A stretch of DNA of 64,000 nt from Anas platyrhynchos (Eukaryota; Chordata; Aves; Anseriformes; Anatidae), in the NCBI RefSeq assembly GCF_047663525.1, contig NC_092617.1:6181501-6245500 (forward strand), read 5' to 3'. This document shows, one piece after another, positions 52,781 through 64,000 of this stretch (the first letter of the stretch is position 1; every line of letters starts with the position of its first letter). The notes below the pieces were generated by a model. The model had not been told where the DNA came from. It made no database searches and saw only the letters and a program-made list of their open reading frames with translations. The position numbers were made by a program, and so were the translations under genes.

Positions 52781-54010
52781 TAATTTTTGAAGAAGGGTTT
52801 TTTTTCCTCAGCTTTTTCTTCTCAAACAGGAGCTTTAATCCCTCAAAATGTTCCTTTTTTTCCCTCAAAAAGGGTTTTTGACATCAAAACCTCGCGGTTT
52901 TCCTTCAAAAAGGGTGATTTTTGACCCTCCAAATGCTTTTTCCTCAAAATACGACATTTTCTCCTCAAAATGGGATCTTTCTCTTCAAAAACTGACATAT
53001 TCCCTCAAAACTGGGCTTTTTTCCTGAAAAACTGACATTTTTCTCTCAAAAACTGACATTTTTCCCTCAAAAAGTGACATTTTTCCCTCAAAAGTGGGCT
53101 CTTTCTCCTCAGAAACTGACCTTTTCCCCTCCAAATTGTGTCTTTCTCCTCAAAACGGACATTTTTTCCCTCAAAAAGCGACATTCTTACCTTCAAATTG
53201 GGTCTTTTTCCCTCGAAAACGACATTTTCTTCTCAAAACCAGGCCCTTTCCCTGCAAGAAGTGACATTTTCCCTCAGAAGTGGGCTCTTTCTCCTCAAAA
53301 ACATGACATTTACCCCTCCAAATTGGGTCTTTTTCCCTCAAAACTGCCATTTTCCCCTCAAAAAACGGACTTTTTCCGCTCAAAAACTGCAAATTTCCCT
53401 CAAAACTGGGCTCTTTCCCCTCAAAAACTGACTTTTTTGTCTCAGAAAGTGACATTTTCCCTCAAAAGCAAGCTCTTTCTCTTCAGAAATTGACATTCTT
53501 ACCTCCAAATTGGGTCTTTTTCCCTCAAAACCGACGTTTTCTTCTCAACACCAGGCCTTTTCCCCTCAAAAAGTGACATTTTCCCTCAAAAGTCAGCCTT
53601 TTGTCCTCAAAAACTGACATTTTTCCCTCCAAATTGTGACTTTTCCCTCAAAACTGACATTTTCTCTTCAAAACCGGCCCCTTTCCCCTCAAAAAGTGAC
53701 ATTTTCCCTCAAAAGCGGGCCCTTTTTCCCCAGAAACTATCATTTTTTCCTTCCAAATTGTGTCTTTTTCCTTGAAACCTGATATTTTCTCTCAAAAGTG
53801 GGCCGTTTCTCCTCAGAACCTGACATTTTTCCCTCCAAATTGGGTTTTTTCCCTCAAAACTGACCTTTTCCCCTCAAAAAACTGACTTTTTCCTCTCAGA
53901 ACCTTCCATTTTCCCTCAAAACTGGGCTCTTTCTCCTCACAACCCGTCATTTTCCCCTCCAAATCGTGTCTTTTTCCCTCAAAAGCTCGGATTTCCCCTC
54001 AAAACCGCTC
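52781..54010. repeat. CCTCAAAAACTGACATTTTT minisatellite
   Basis: About 1.2 kb, roughly 40 units of 28-31 bp: TTTTTCCCTCAAAACTGACA alternating with AAATTGGGTCTTTTTCCCTC and GGGCTCTTTCTCCTCA. Moderately AT-rich and strongly pyrimidine-biased on +. It ends about 120 bp before the KCC start codon. Confidence 0.9.
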
Positions 54011-54133
54011 CCCCCCTCACAACCTAACGCTCCCCCCCCTTCTCCCCCCCCCTTCTCCCCCCCCCCCTTTATACCCCCGCAGGCCGCCCTGGCCACGCCC
54101 CCTGCTGGCTGACCACGCCCCCCGCCGGTCGCC

Positions 54134-57100
54134 ATGGCAGCAGCGGTGCGCTTCGTGGTGACGCCCAGCCGGGGGGGGGACGCGTCCGAGAGCAGCCCCG
54201 AGCCCCCCTCGGCCTCCAGCTCCCGCCCCCCCCCCTCCGACAGCAGCCCCAGCCCCAGCGAGACCTCGGCCCCCCCCCGCGCCGAGCGTGGTACGGCCCG
54301 CTGGGGGGGGCGGGGCTTTGAGTGGGGGGCGTGGCCTCGCTCATCGCCTGCCGCGGCGCCCCCCTCCCCTAGGCCACGCCCCCCCGCCGCCTGGCCACGC
54401 CCCCTCCGGAGGCCACGCCCCCTGCGACCTGGCCCTGTTCGAGGTGAGCGGCCCCTCCCCTCCCTAAAATGGGCCTGGGGGGGGGGCGGCCCCAAAATTG
54501 GGGGTTCTGAGCCCGAAACGGGAGGGTCTGGCCCCAAAATACCCCAGGGACCTGTAAGAACCCTTGGCCCTATAGGGTGGCCTGACCCTGGAAGGGTTCC
54601 TGGCCCTATAAGTGCCCTCTGACCCTAAAACAGCCCCTGACCCTATAAGAGCCCCTGACCCTATAAGAGCCCTTGACCCTAAAAGAGCTCCTGACCCCAT
54701 AACCCCCCGTGACCCCATAACCCCCCCATGACCCCATAACCCCCCCGTGACCCCGTAACCCCCCCGTGACCCCGTACCCGCCCCCATAACCTTATGGGGT
54801 CGCAGGAGGAGCTGGCGTCCCGGCCCCGCGTCCCGGCCCTATTACGCCGCATCGCCGCCTACAGCAGCCTGGGGCCCGACAGCGAGCTGGGGCCCGGCCC
54901 CGTGAGTGACCCCAAAACCGGCCCTATAAGGGGGGGGCGGCCCTGTAAAGGGAGACCCCATAAAGGGGGGACCCTAAATGGGAGACCCTATAAGAGGCCC
55001 TATAAGGGGAGACCCCAAAAAGGACCCTAAAAGGGGAGGGATCCCAAACCCTATAAGGGGTTTTTGGGGTCCCTTTGGGGGTTTTGGGGTCCTTTTGGGG
55101 TTATTTGGGGTTTTTGGGGTCCCTTTGGGTTCCTTTTAGGGTTTTGGGGTTTTGGGTTCCTTTTGGGGTTTTGGTGTCCCTTTGGGGTTTTTGGGGTCCC
55201 TGTGTTTTTTTGGGGGTTATTTGGGGTCCCTTTTGGGTTATTTGGGATTCTGGGGTCCCTTTGGGGTTATTTGGGGTTATTTGGGGTTTTTGGGGTCCCT
55301 TTGGGTTCCTTTTAGGGTTTTGGGGTTTTGGGTTCCTTTTGGGGTTTTGGTGTCCCTTTGGGGTTTTTGGGGTCCCTGTGTTTTTTTTTGGGTTATTTGG
55401 GGTCCTTTTGGGGTTATTTGGGATTCTGGGGTCCCTTTGGGGTTATTTGGGGTTATTTGGGGTTTTGGGTTTTTGGGATCCTTTTGGGATTTTTGTTCTT
55501 TCGGGGCCTTCCTTTTAGGGTTTTGTCTTTTTTGGGGCCCCGTCGGTTTCTTTCCGAGTCCCCTTCAGTTTTTTTAATTTGTGGGGGTTCCCTTTGTTTT
55601 TTTGGGGGGGTTTTTGGGGTGACGGGGCTGTTTTGGGTCGCAGCGGCGGGCGCTGGGCACGCTGTGTGGGGTGGCGGCGCCCTCGCTGCAGACGCTGCTG
55701 GGGCTGCTGCTGGTGCTGCGCCTGCCCTGGGCTGTGGGGTCGGGCGGCGTCCTGCAGGTCTGCGGGGTCGGCGTGCTGCTGGGCGCCTGCGTGAGTCTCT
55801 TTTATGGGGTTTTTATAGGGTCGGGGGTTTTTTGGGGACAGGACGGGGGAATTTGGGGTCACTGTGGGTGGATTTGGGGAGAGAAAATGGGGTTCTGGGG
55901 GTTCTGGGGTTGGGGTGGTGCTGGGAGTCTGTGTGACGGGTTATAGGGCCGTTATAGGGTTTTATAGGGTCGCGGGTGTTTTGGGGTCAGGATGGGGGAT
56001 ATTGGGGGTCTTTGGGTGGATTTGGGGAGAGAAAAGGGGATTTTAGGGGGTTACAGGGCTGCGGTGCTGCTGGGTGCCTGCGTGAGGGTTATAGGGCCGT
56101 TACAGGGTTTTATAGGGTCGAGGGGTTTTTGGGGTTAGAACGGGGGGATTTGGGGGTTTTCTGGGTGGATTTGGGGGGTTTTGGGGTCTCGGGGGTGTTG
56201 TGGGGTCGCTGGGGGGTTTTGGGGTGTTTTTGGGGTGCCCAGAGCCGTCCCCCCGCAGGCCGTGCTCACCGCCCTGTCCCTCAGCGCCATCGCCACCAAC
56301 GGGGGCACCCCCGGTGAGCGGGGTGGGGTTTGGGGGAAATTCGGGGGATTTGGGGAAATTTGGGGGGTTTGGGGAGGGGGTTGGGGGATTTGGGGTGGAT
56401 TTGGGGGATTTGGGGAGTTATTGGGGGATTTGGGGTCGGGTTTTGGGGCTGTTTGTGGGGGATTTGTTTTTTTTAGGGTGGTTATTGGGGTACTGGGGGG
56501 GTTTGTGGGGGTTTGGGGTGGTTTTGGGGGTTATTTATGCGGTTTTGGGGTATCTTGGTGGGGTTTTGGGCTATTTTTATGTTTTTTTGGGGTATCTCTG
56601 TGGGGTTTCTGCCCCCCTGGGCTTCCCTTCTGCTGCTGACGCGGTGCCGCAGGGGGGGGCCCCCTGGCGCTGCTGTGGGGGGCGCTGGGCCCCGAGGCGG
56701 GGGGCGCGGTCGGGCTCTGCGCCTTCCTGGGGGCCGCGTTCGGGGCCGCCAGCGCCGCACTGGGAGCCGCCGAGCTGCTGCTGGTGAGAGGGGGATGGGG
56801 GGCGGGGCCTGAGGGGGCGGGGCCTGGGGAGGGGGCGGGGCCAAGAGGAAGCGGGAGGGGCTTGAGGGAGGGGGTGTGGCCTGGTGGGGTGGGCATGGGG
56901 CGGCCATATTGGGTGTGGCCATCGTGGGTGGGGTCATGGTGGGTGTGGCTGTGGGGGGAGCCATATTGGGTGTGGCCACCTGGGGGCGGCCATCTTGGGT
57001 GCATCCCTGGGGGCAGCCATCTTGGGCGTGTCCATAGGGGAGGGTCCCTCTGGGCAGCCATCTTGGGTGTGGTCATTGTGGGAGCCATATTGGGTGTGGC

Positions 57101-60100
57101 CACCTGGTGGCAGCCATCTTGGGCGTGGCTACCGTGGTGGTGGCCATCTTGGGTGTGTCTCTGGGGGCAGCCATCTTGGGTGTGGCCATGGGGGGAACCA
57201 TATTGGGTGTGGCCACCTGGGGGCGGCCATCTTGGGCGTGTCCCCCCTGGTGGCAGCCATATTGGGTGTGGCCACCTGGGGGCGGCCATCTTGGGTGCGT
57301 CCCTGGGGGCAGCCATCTTGGGCGTGTCCCCCCTGGGAGCAGCCATCTTGGGTGTGTCCCCCCTGGGGGCGGCCATCTTGTGTTTCCCCCCGCAGGTGTA
57401 CGTGGTGCCGCAGGCGGCCATCTTGCCGGGCCACGGCCGGGGGGCGCTGCTGGCCAACGGGCGCGGTTACGGCTCGGGGCTGCTGGGGCTGCTGGGGCTG
57501 GGGGCCGCCGCCCCCCCCGCCGCCCGCGCCGCCCCCCTGGGCCCCGCCGGGCTCCTGCTGGCCCTGCTGGGGCTGCAGGCGGGCGCCCTGCGAGCCGCCC
57601 TGCCGGGGGCGCGCCCCACGTGAGTCCCTCCCCTTTCCCCCTATTTATGCAGATATATGCAAATTAATGCAGATTTATGCAAATGATGCCCTGCCCCACA
57701 GGCTCTGCCTCCCGCAGCCCCCCGGGGGCCAGCTCCAGCCCTGCCCCTCTCCGCGCCGGGGGGACAACGGCAGCGCCGCCCCGCTCCTCCCCGCCGTGCC
57801 GGGGCCCAGCGCCCGCCTGCTGGCCCGTGAGTGTCCCCCACGGGGGGCGGCACCGGGGACACCCCCACAGAGCCCCCCGACCCTAAATCCCGCCCCATAT
57901 CCCACCCCACAGGCAACCTGTGGCCCCCCGACCCACCCCTCGGTGACGCCGCCGCCACCTTCGGGCTCCTGCTGGGGCTCAGCCTCCCCACGGCCTCCGG
58001 TGGGTCTGACAGCCCTATAAGCGCCCCCTCCCCGGCCCTGTAAGCTTTATAGGGTGGATGTGACCCGAAATGTGTCCCCGCAGGGGTGCTGTGGGGCTGC
58101 AGCCACGCCGGGGAGCTGCGCGACGCCGCCCGCTCCATCCCCGCCGGCAGCGTCGGGGCCGCCGTGGGCAGCGCCTTGGGGTGCATCCGGGACCCTAAAT
58201 GGGGAAAAGGGGACCCTAAAATGTGGAAAGGGGAGCCTAAAATGGGGAAAAAGGGGGCCTAAAATGGGGAAAAGGGGGGCCTAAAGGGGAAAATGGGAGC
58301 CTAAAATTGGGAAAAGGGGGCCCTAAAATGGGGTTGGGGTGCCCTAAAATGGGGGTGTTGGGGATAAAATGGGGGAAGGGGGCCCTGAAATGGGGCTGGG
58401 GGCCCTAAAATGGGAAAAAGGGACCCTAAAATGTAGAAAAGGGACCCTAAAGGGGAAAAAGGGACCCTAAAATGGGGGTGAGGGGGGATAAAATGGGGGA
58501 AGGGGACTCCAAAACGTGTGAAGGGGACTCAAAAATGTGGGAAGGGACCCCAAAATGTGGGGGGAGGGCCCTAAAACGCTGGGGGGGACCCCGAGCTGCT
58601 TTTGTGGGGTGGGTTTTTGGGGCCGGGCGCCCGTTTTTGGGGGGTTTCTTTCCTTGACAGCGCAGACCTGAGCGCGGCCCTGCTGCTGGGGGCCTGCGTG
58701 GAGGGGCAGCTGCTGCGAGACAAGTGGGTACCCCCGACCCCAAATGGCCCCAAATAGCCCCAAATGGCCCCAAAGTCCCTACGGGGGTCCCCAGGGGGTC
58801 CCCCTGTCCCTATAGGGTCCCCAGGGTCCCCCCCATGTCCTCACGGTGTCCCTCTCGGTGTCCCCATCCCTTTGGGGGTGTCCCCCCCCTCACTGCCCTG
58901 TCCCTACAAATGGCCCCATGGCCCTATAGCATGTCCCCATGTCCCGATATCAGCCCTATTGATGTCCCCATGGCCCTATAGCGTGTCCCCATGGCCCCAA
59001 ATCACCCCATACCCTGTCCCCATGCCCCTATATGACCCCAAACCCTACCCCCACACCCCCAAATCACCCCATCCCCTACCCCCACGCCCCATATCGTGTC
59101 CCCCGTCCCCCCCAGGTTCGGCTCGTCGCTGCGGGGCCGCCCGGTGCTGGCGGCGCTGTCGTGGCCGTCCCCGTGGCTGCCCCTGGCGGGGGCGCTGCTG
59201 GCGGCGGGGGGCGCGGGGCTGCAGGCGCTGGCGGGAGGCTCGCGGCTGCTGCGGGGCCTGGCCCGGGCCCGAGCCCTCCCCCTGCCCCCCGTGAGTGGCT
59301 CCTCCCCCTCCCCGTGACGTCACCCGGCGCGGTGATGACGTCATCGTGACGTCACCGCTGATGTCACAGGCACTGGGGCGCGGCGAGCTGTGGCCGCTGG
59401 CGGTGACGGCGGCGGTGGCGGAGCTGGGAGTGCTGCTGGGCTCCATCGACCTGGTGGCGCCCGTCCTGTCCGTGTGGGTGCCCCCTCCCCGTCCTTCTGA
59501 CGTCATCGCGGTGACGTCACGGCCCCCCCCGTGACGTCATCGCCCCCCCCAGGTTCTCGCTCACCGCCTACCTGTGCCTCAACCTGGCCTGCGCCATGCA
59601 GGGGCTGCTGACGGCGCCCGGCTGGAACCCCCGCTGCCGCCTCTACCACTGGTGAGACGCCGCCCGAAACGGCCCCAAAATGGCCCCACAGTGTCCCCAA
59701 AGTGTCCCCAAAGTGTCCCCAAAGTGTCCCCAAAATGGCCCCAAAGTGTCCCCCAAACGGCCCCAAAGTGTCCCCAGAGTGTCCCCAAAATATCCCCCAA
59801 ATACCCCCCAAATATCCCCAAGGTGTCCCCAAAATATCCCCAAAACATCCCCAGAATACCCCCAAAATATCCCTCAAATATCCCCAAAATGTCCCCAAAA
59901 TATCCCCACGATGTCCTGAAATTGTACTCAAACTGACCCCAAGTGTCCCCAACGCGTCCCCAACGTCCCAGATGACCCAACATGTCCCCAGTGTCCCCAA
60001 AACGTCCCCAAAATGTCCCCAAAGTGTCCCCAACATCCCCACTGTCCCCACCGTGTCCCCGCTGTCCCAGGGCCGTGTCTCTGGCGGGCGCGGGGCTGTG

Positions 60101-63100
60101 CCTGGCTCTGATGTTCGCCACGTGCTGGTTCTACGCGCTGCCGGCGCTGGGCATGGCGGGCATGGCCTACACCTACGCCGACCTGCAGGGGTGAGCCGCG
60201 GCCCTCGGGGCCCCTCCTGTCCTTTTTGGGCCCAATTTGGTCCCTTTTGGGTCCCCCGTTGTCCCCTTTGGGTCCCGTTCCGTCCCCTCAGGCCGCCATT
60301 TTGTCCCCCTTGGCCGCCATTTTGTGTCCCCTTTTTGCTCCCATTCTGTCCCCTTTTTGGTCCCATTTTTCCCTCTTTTCGCCCCATTTCCCCCCTTTTC
60401 GCCCCATTTTCCCCCCTCCGGACACCATTTCCCCCCATGCCATTCCCCCTTCCCTCTCCTTCTCCCACCCCAAATCCCCTATAACTCTCCCAACCTCCCA
60501 ATTTCCCCCCAAATAACCCCCAACCCCTCCGAAACCCTGTTATTTCCCCCCAAACCCTCTTATTTCTCCCCATAGCCCCATTATTTCCCCCATAACCCCC
60601 TTATAACTGACTTAAACCCCAATATTTTCCCCCAAACCCCATTATCTCCCCCCTTAACCTCATTATCTCCCCCATAACCCCATTATTTCCCACGTAACCC
60701 TATTATAACCCCCTAAAACCCCATTATCTTCCCCCGTAACCCCATTACTCCCCCCCCAACCCCTCCGTAACCCCCTCACCTCCCCCCAAATCCCCGACCT
60801 GACCCCAAAACCCCCAAACTGACCCCCAAATCCCCCCCCAGAGCCCCCTCGGAGTGGGGTGAAGGCTTCCGCTCCCTGCCCCTAAGCGCCGCGCTGGCGG
60901 CCCTACGGCACCTGGAGCAGCGCCCGCCGCGGCGGTGAGTGGGGTCGGGCTATGGGGTCGGGTTATAGGGTCGGGCTATAGGGTCAGGTTATAGGGTCAG
61001 GTTATAGGGTCGTGTTATAGGGTCGGGCTATAGGGTCGGCCCCCTCCGGCCCTATATCCCGGCCCCAAACGCTTTTGGGGTCCCGCAGGCCCCAGCTGCT
61101 GGTGCTGCTGAAGCTGGACGCCGAGCTGCGGGTCACCCAGCCCCAGCTGCTGGCCCTGGCCGCCCAGTTGCGAGCCGCCGGCGGGCTGACGGTGGCCGCC
61201 ACCGTGCTGCCCGGGGACGTGCTGCAGGCCAGGGAGCAGGTCCGGGCCGCTGAGCAGGTAGGGGGGCAGGGGACCCCAGAAAGAGCCCCGAAATCCCATA
61301 AAAACCCACAAAATAGCATAAAAACCCATAAAATCCTATAGAATCCCAGAAAAAACTTATAGAACCCCATGAAATCCCATAGAACCCCATAAAACCCCAT
61401 AAAATCCTATAAAAATCTAGAGAATCCCATGAAATCCCGTAAAAACGCAAGAAATCCCATAAAAACCCCTTAAAACCCCATAAAATCCCATGAAACCCCA
61501 ACAGTGCCCCATAGTACCCCCTAGTGACCCCATATCCCCCCATAACCCCCCTTACTGACCCCATAACCCCCTCTACCGCCCCCCCACCGCCCCCCTAACC
61601 CCCCCTAACCCCCCATAGGACCCCCTAACCCCCCGTACTGACCCCATAACCCCCCCTAATCCCCCCTATCCCCCCCAGGCTCTGCGGGGGGCTCTGGCGG
61701 GGGCTCGCTGCGGGGGCTTCGTGCAGGTGCTGGCGGCCGGGCGGGCGCGGGAGGGGCTGGCGGCGCTGGTGCAGGGCTGCGGCCTGGGGGCTCTGCGCCC
61801 CGACACCGTGCTGCTGGGCTGGCCCCGGGGGTGGCGCCGCAGAGACGACCCCGCTGCCGCACGGGACTTCGTGGGTACGGGGGGGATGGGGGGTTGGGGG
61901 GGTATATGGGGTTATGGGGGAATTTAATGAGGTTATATGGGGTTATATGGGGTTATATGGGGTTATGGGGTGGGGATGGGGGCTTTGGGGGGTTATCATG
62001 GGGTCCTGGGGGGGTTGGGGGAGGTTGAGGGGGGGTTATATGGGGTTATAAGGGGGATTTGGGGGGATTTAATGGGGTTATATGGGGTTATGGGGGGTTA
62101 TGGGGGGTTATAGGGTGAGAAGGGGGGGATTTTGGGGGTTACATGGGGTTATATTGGGGTCATGGGGGATTTGGGGGGTTATGGGGTGGGAATGGGGGGA
62201 TTTGGGGGCTTACATGGGGTTATAATGGGGTTATGGGGTGGTTTTGGGGGCTTGGGGGGGGTTGGGGGGTTATATTGGGGTTCTGATGGGGTTATATTGG
62301 GGTTATGGCGGGTTTGGGGGCAGTGTGCGGTGATGGGGGGATTTCTGGGAGTCTGGGGGGTCTCGAACAGCTTGGGGGTCTCTCTGTGGGGTCAGCGGGG
62401 CCTTATAGGGCCGGGGTCCTTGCCCCCAGAGCTGCTGCGGGTGGCGGCGGCCGGCGGCCGGGCCCTGCTGGTGGCCAAGGGGCCGCTGGGGGCCGGGGCG
62501 CCGGGGGGGTCCCTGGACGTCTGGTGGGTGGTGGGCGACGGGCGCCTGCTCACCCTGCTGCCCCTGCTGCTGCGCCAGCACCCGGTGCGTGGGGCTTTGG
62601 GGGTTTTTGGGGGGTTTATGGGGTTTTGGGGGAGGTTTATGGGGTTTTGGGGGTCTTGGGAGTGGGTTATGGGGTGGTATATTGGGGGTTAGGGGTGGTA
62701 CACTGGTGGTTTGGGGGGGGTTTATGGGGGCTTTGGGGGGTTTATAGGGGGAATATGGGGTGGTGTTGGGGGGATACGGGCGGTTATGGGGTGGGTTATG
62801 GGGTTTTGAGGGGGTTTATGTGTTGTTTGGGGTGGTTTATGGGGTTCTGGGGTGTTTTGGGGTTTTGTGGGAGGTTTTTGTTTTTTTTTGGGGTGGTTTA
62901 TGGGGTTTTTGGGGTGTTTTATGTTTTTTTTGGGGTGTTTTATGTTTTTTTGGGGGTGTTTTATGGGGTTATGGGGTGGTTTATGGGGTTTTTGGGGTGT
63001 TTTATGGGGTTTTGGGGTGGTTTATGGGGTTTTTGGGGTGTTTTATGGGGTTTTGGGGTGGTTTATGGGGTTTTTGGGGTGTTTTATGGGGTTCTGGGGT

Positions 63101-63798
63101 GGTTTATGGGGTTTTGGGGTGTTTTATGGGGTTATGGGGTGTTTTATGGGGTTTTGGGGTGGTTTACGGGGTGGTCAGGGGGTGCCGTATCGTTGTTTTG
63201 GGTCACTTTATGCGGATTAGAGGTGTTCCTACGGCTCCCTCTGTATCCGCACGGCTCCGTATGGTGCCCCCGCGTAATCACGTCTTCTCTTTTTGGGTTC
63301 GATCCCCCTCTTTTTGGGGTTCCCCCCCCCAAGGCGTGGCGGGGCTGCCCCCTGCGGCTGTTCGCGGTGGCGCTGCTGGAGGACAACAGCCTGGCCCTGG
63401 GCCGCCTGCTGCAGGCCTTCGCCCAGCGCCTGCGGCTGCCGGCCCGCACCGAGGTGGTGGAGCTGGTGAGTGGCCCCTGCCCCTGCCCCTGACGTCGCCG
63501 TGACGTCACTGATGACGTCATCACGACGCCGCAGCACGACAGCGAGGTCTCCGCCTACACCTACGAGCGCACCCTGATGATGGAGCAGCGCTCCCGGATG
63601 CTGCGCCACATGCGGCTGGCGCGCCAGGTGACGTCACCAGGCCCCGCCCCCCACAAGCCACGCCCCTTCCCTCTAGCCACGCCCCTCGTGCTGACGTCAT
63701 CTCCCGCCCCCCCAGGCCTGGCACGGCTCCGCCCCCCCCAGCGGAGGGGAGGAGGAGGAGGCGGGGACAGGGGGCGGCCCCCGGGCGGGCCCCAGCCC
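54134..63798 (+). CDS. SLC12A6: K-Cl cotransporter, KCC3-type, diverged; 3' end outside window
   Basis: KCCs export K+ and Cl- together and set cell volume and chloride level. Exons: 54134-54290, 54373-54443, 54806-54901, 55644-55790, 56259-56313, 56653-56783, 57396-57619, 57702-57826, 57913-57999, 58084-58180, 58661-58723, 59116-59290, 59370-59473, 59553-59651, 60071-60190, 60842-60934, 61089-61257, 61679-61874, 62430-62584, 63334-63465, 63535-63627, 63716-63798; 2672 nt, about 890 aa so far, phases closing. The start [11 protein letters not shown] matches KCC3 MASVRFMVTP and holds the SPAK/OSR1 docking motif RFx[25 protein letters not shown] and [20 protein letters not shown] also fit KCC3. 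[18 protein letters not shown] and SLDVWWVV confirm the family. Membrane segments are unusually rich in Ala, Gly and Leu. Paralogue assignment is inference from motifs and the NOP10 neighbour; SLC12A4 is the alternative. Confidence 0.93.
54444..54805. repeat. CCCTATAAGAGCCC units (KCC intron)
   Basis: Left two thirds TGACCCTATAAGAGCCCC, right third CCCATAACCCCCCGTGAC; C-rich on the sense strand. Confidence 0.8.
55101..55452. repeat. 176-bp tandem duplication (KCC intron 3)
   Basis: Two nearly identical 176-bp copies (55101-55276 and 55277-55452), themselves made of TTTTGGGGTCCCTTTGGGG subunits. A recent duplication, judged by near identity. Confidence 0.85.
55791..56652. repeat. G-rich introns flanking a KCC exon
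   Basis: 55791-56258 contains two about 170-bp copies (GGGTTTTATAGGGTCG to AGAGAAAAGGGG) that partly copy the adjacent exon end (GTGCTGCTGGG..GCCTGCGTGA at about 56067). 56314-56652 is GGGGGATTTGGGG units. Confidence 0.75.
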
Positions 63799-64000
63799 GT
63801 GAGTGGGACTGGGAGGGACTGGGATATACTGGGAGGGGACTGGGAGGGGGTATGTGGGAGCTGGGAGGGACTGGGAGGGACTGGGATGAACTGGGAGGGG
63901 ACTGGGAGGGGGTATGTGGGAGCTGGGAGGGACTGGGATGGACTGGGATATACTGGGAGGGGACTGGGAGGGGGTATGTGGGAGCTGGGAGGGACTGGGA

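Overview
The window is vertebrate nuclear DNA from a very GC-rich, gene-dense chromosome, most likely a bird (chicken-like) dot or microchromosome. That organism call is inference. It rests on split genes with 50-200 bp exons, introns made almost entirely of short GC-rich minisatellites, mammal-like gene order with several genes removed, and no LINE, LTR element or other large transposon that I could recognise. Eleven protein genes can be built exon by exon, and every reading-frame phase closes for ten of them.

Positions 1-46740 carry, in order, REC8 (+, 5' end outside the window), IPO4 (-), NEDD8 (-), TINF2 (-), TGM1 (-), RABGGTA (-), NOP9 (+) and CIDEB (-). This is the gene order and orientation of human 14q12, recalled from memory, but TM9SF1, TSSK4, CHMP4A, MDP1, GMPR2 and DHRS1, which lie among them in human, are absent. 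REC8 and IPO4 are tail to tail. RABGGTA and NOP9 share a head-to-head promoter, and so do CIDEB and METTL17. From 47040 on the neighbours change: METTL17 (+), NOP10 (+), then a potassium-chloride cotransporter of the KCC3/SLC12A6 type (+) that runs off the right edge. NOP10 followed by SLC12A6 in the same direction matches human 15q14.

The genes have unrelated cellular roles: meiotic cohesion, nuclear import, neddylation, telomere protection, epidermal and membrane crosslinking, Rab prenylation, 18S rRNA processing, lipid droplets, mitochondrial ribosome assembly, H/ACA snoRNPs and ion transport. Nothing suggests one operon-like pathway; most look like compact housekeeping genes.

The non-coding space is the unusual part. 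Each intron tends to be filled by its own minisatellite, often with strong strand skew that can flip from one intron to the next. Some arrays contain recognisable transcription-factor motifs (RFX X-boxes, YY1, CRE, E-boxes, GC/CACC boxes). A few intron-type repeat motifs also occur inside coding exons of NOP9, METTL17 and the KCC gene. The KCC gene is strongly diverged at predicted ion-binding residues and is the most interesting protein here.
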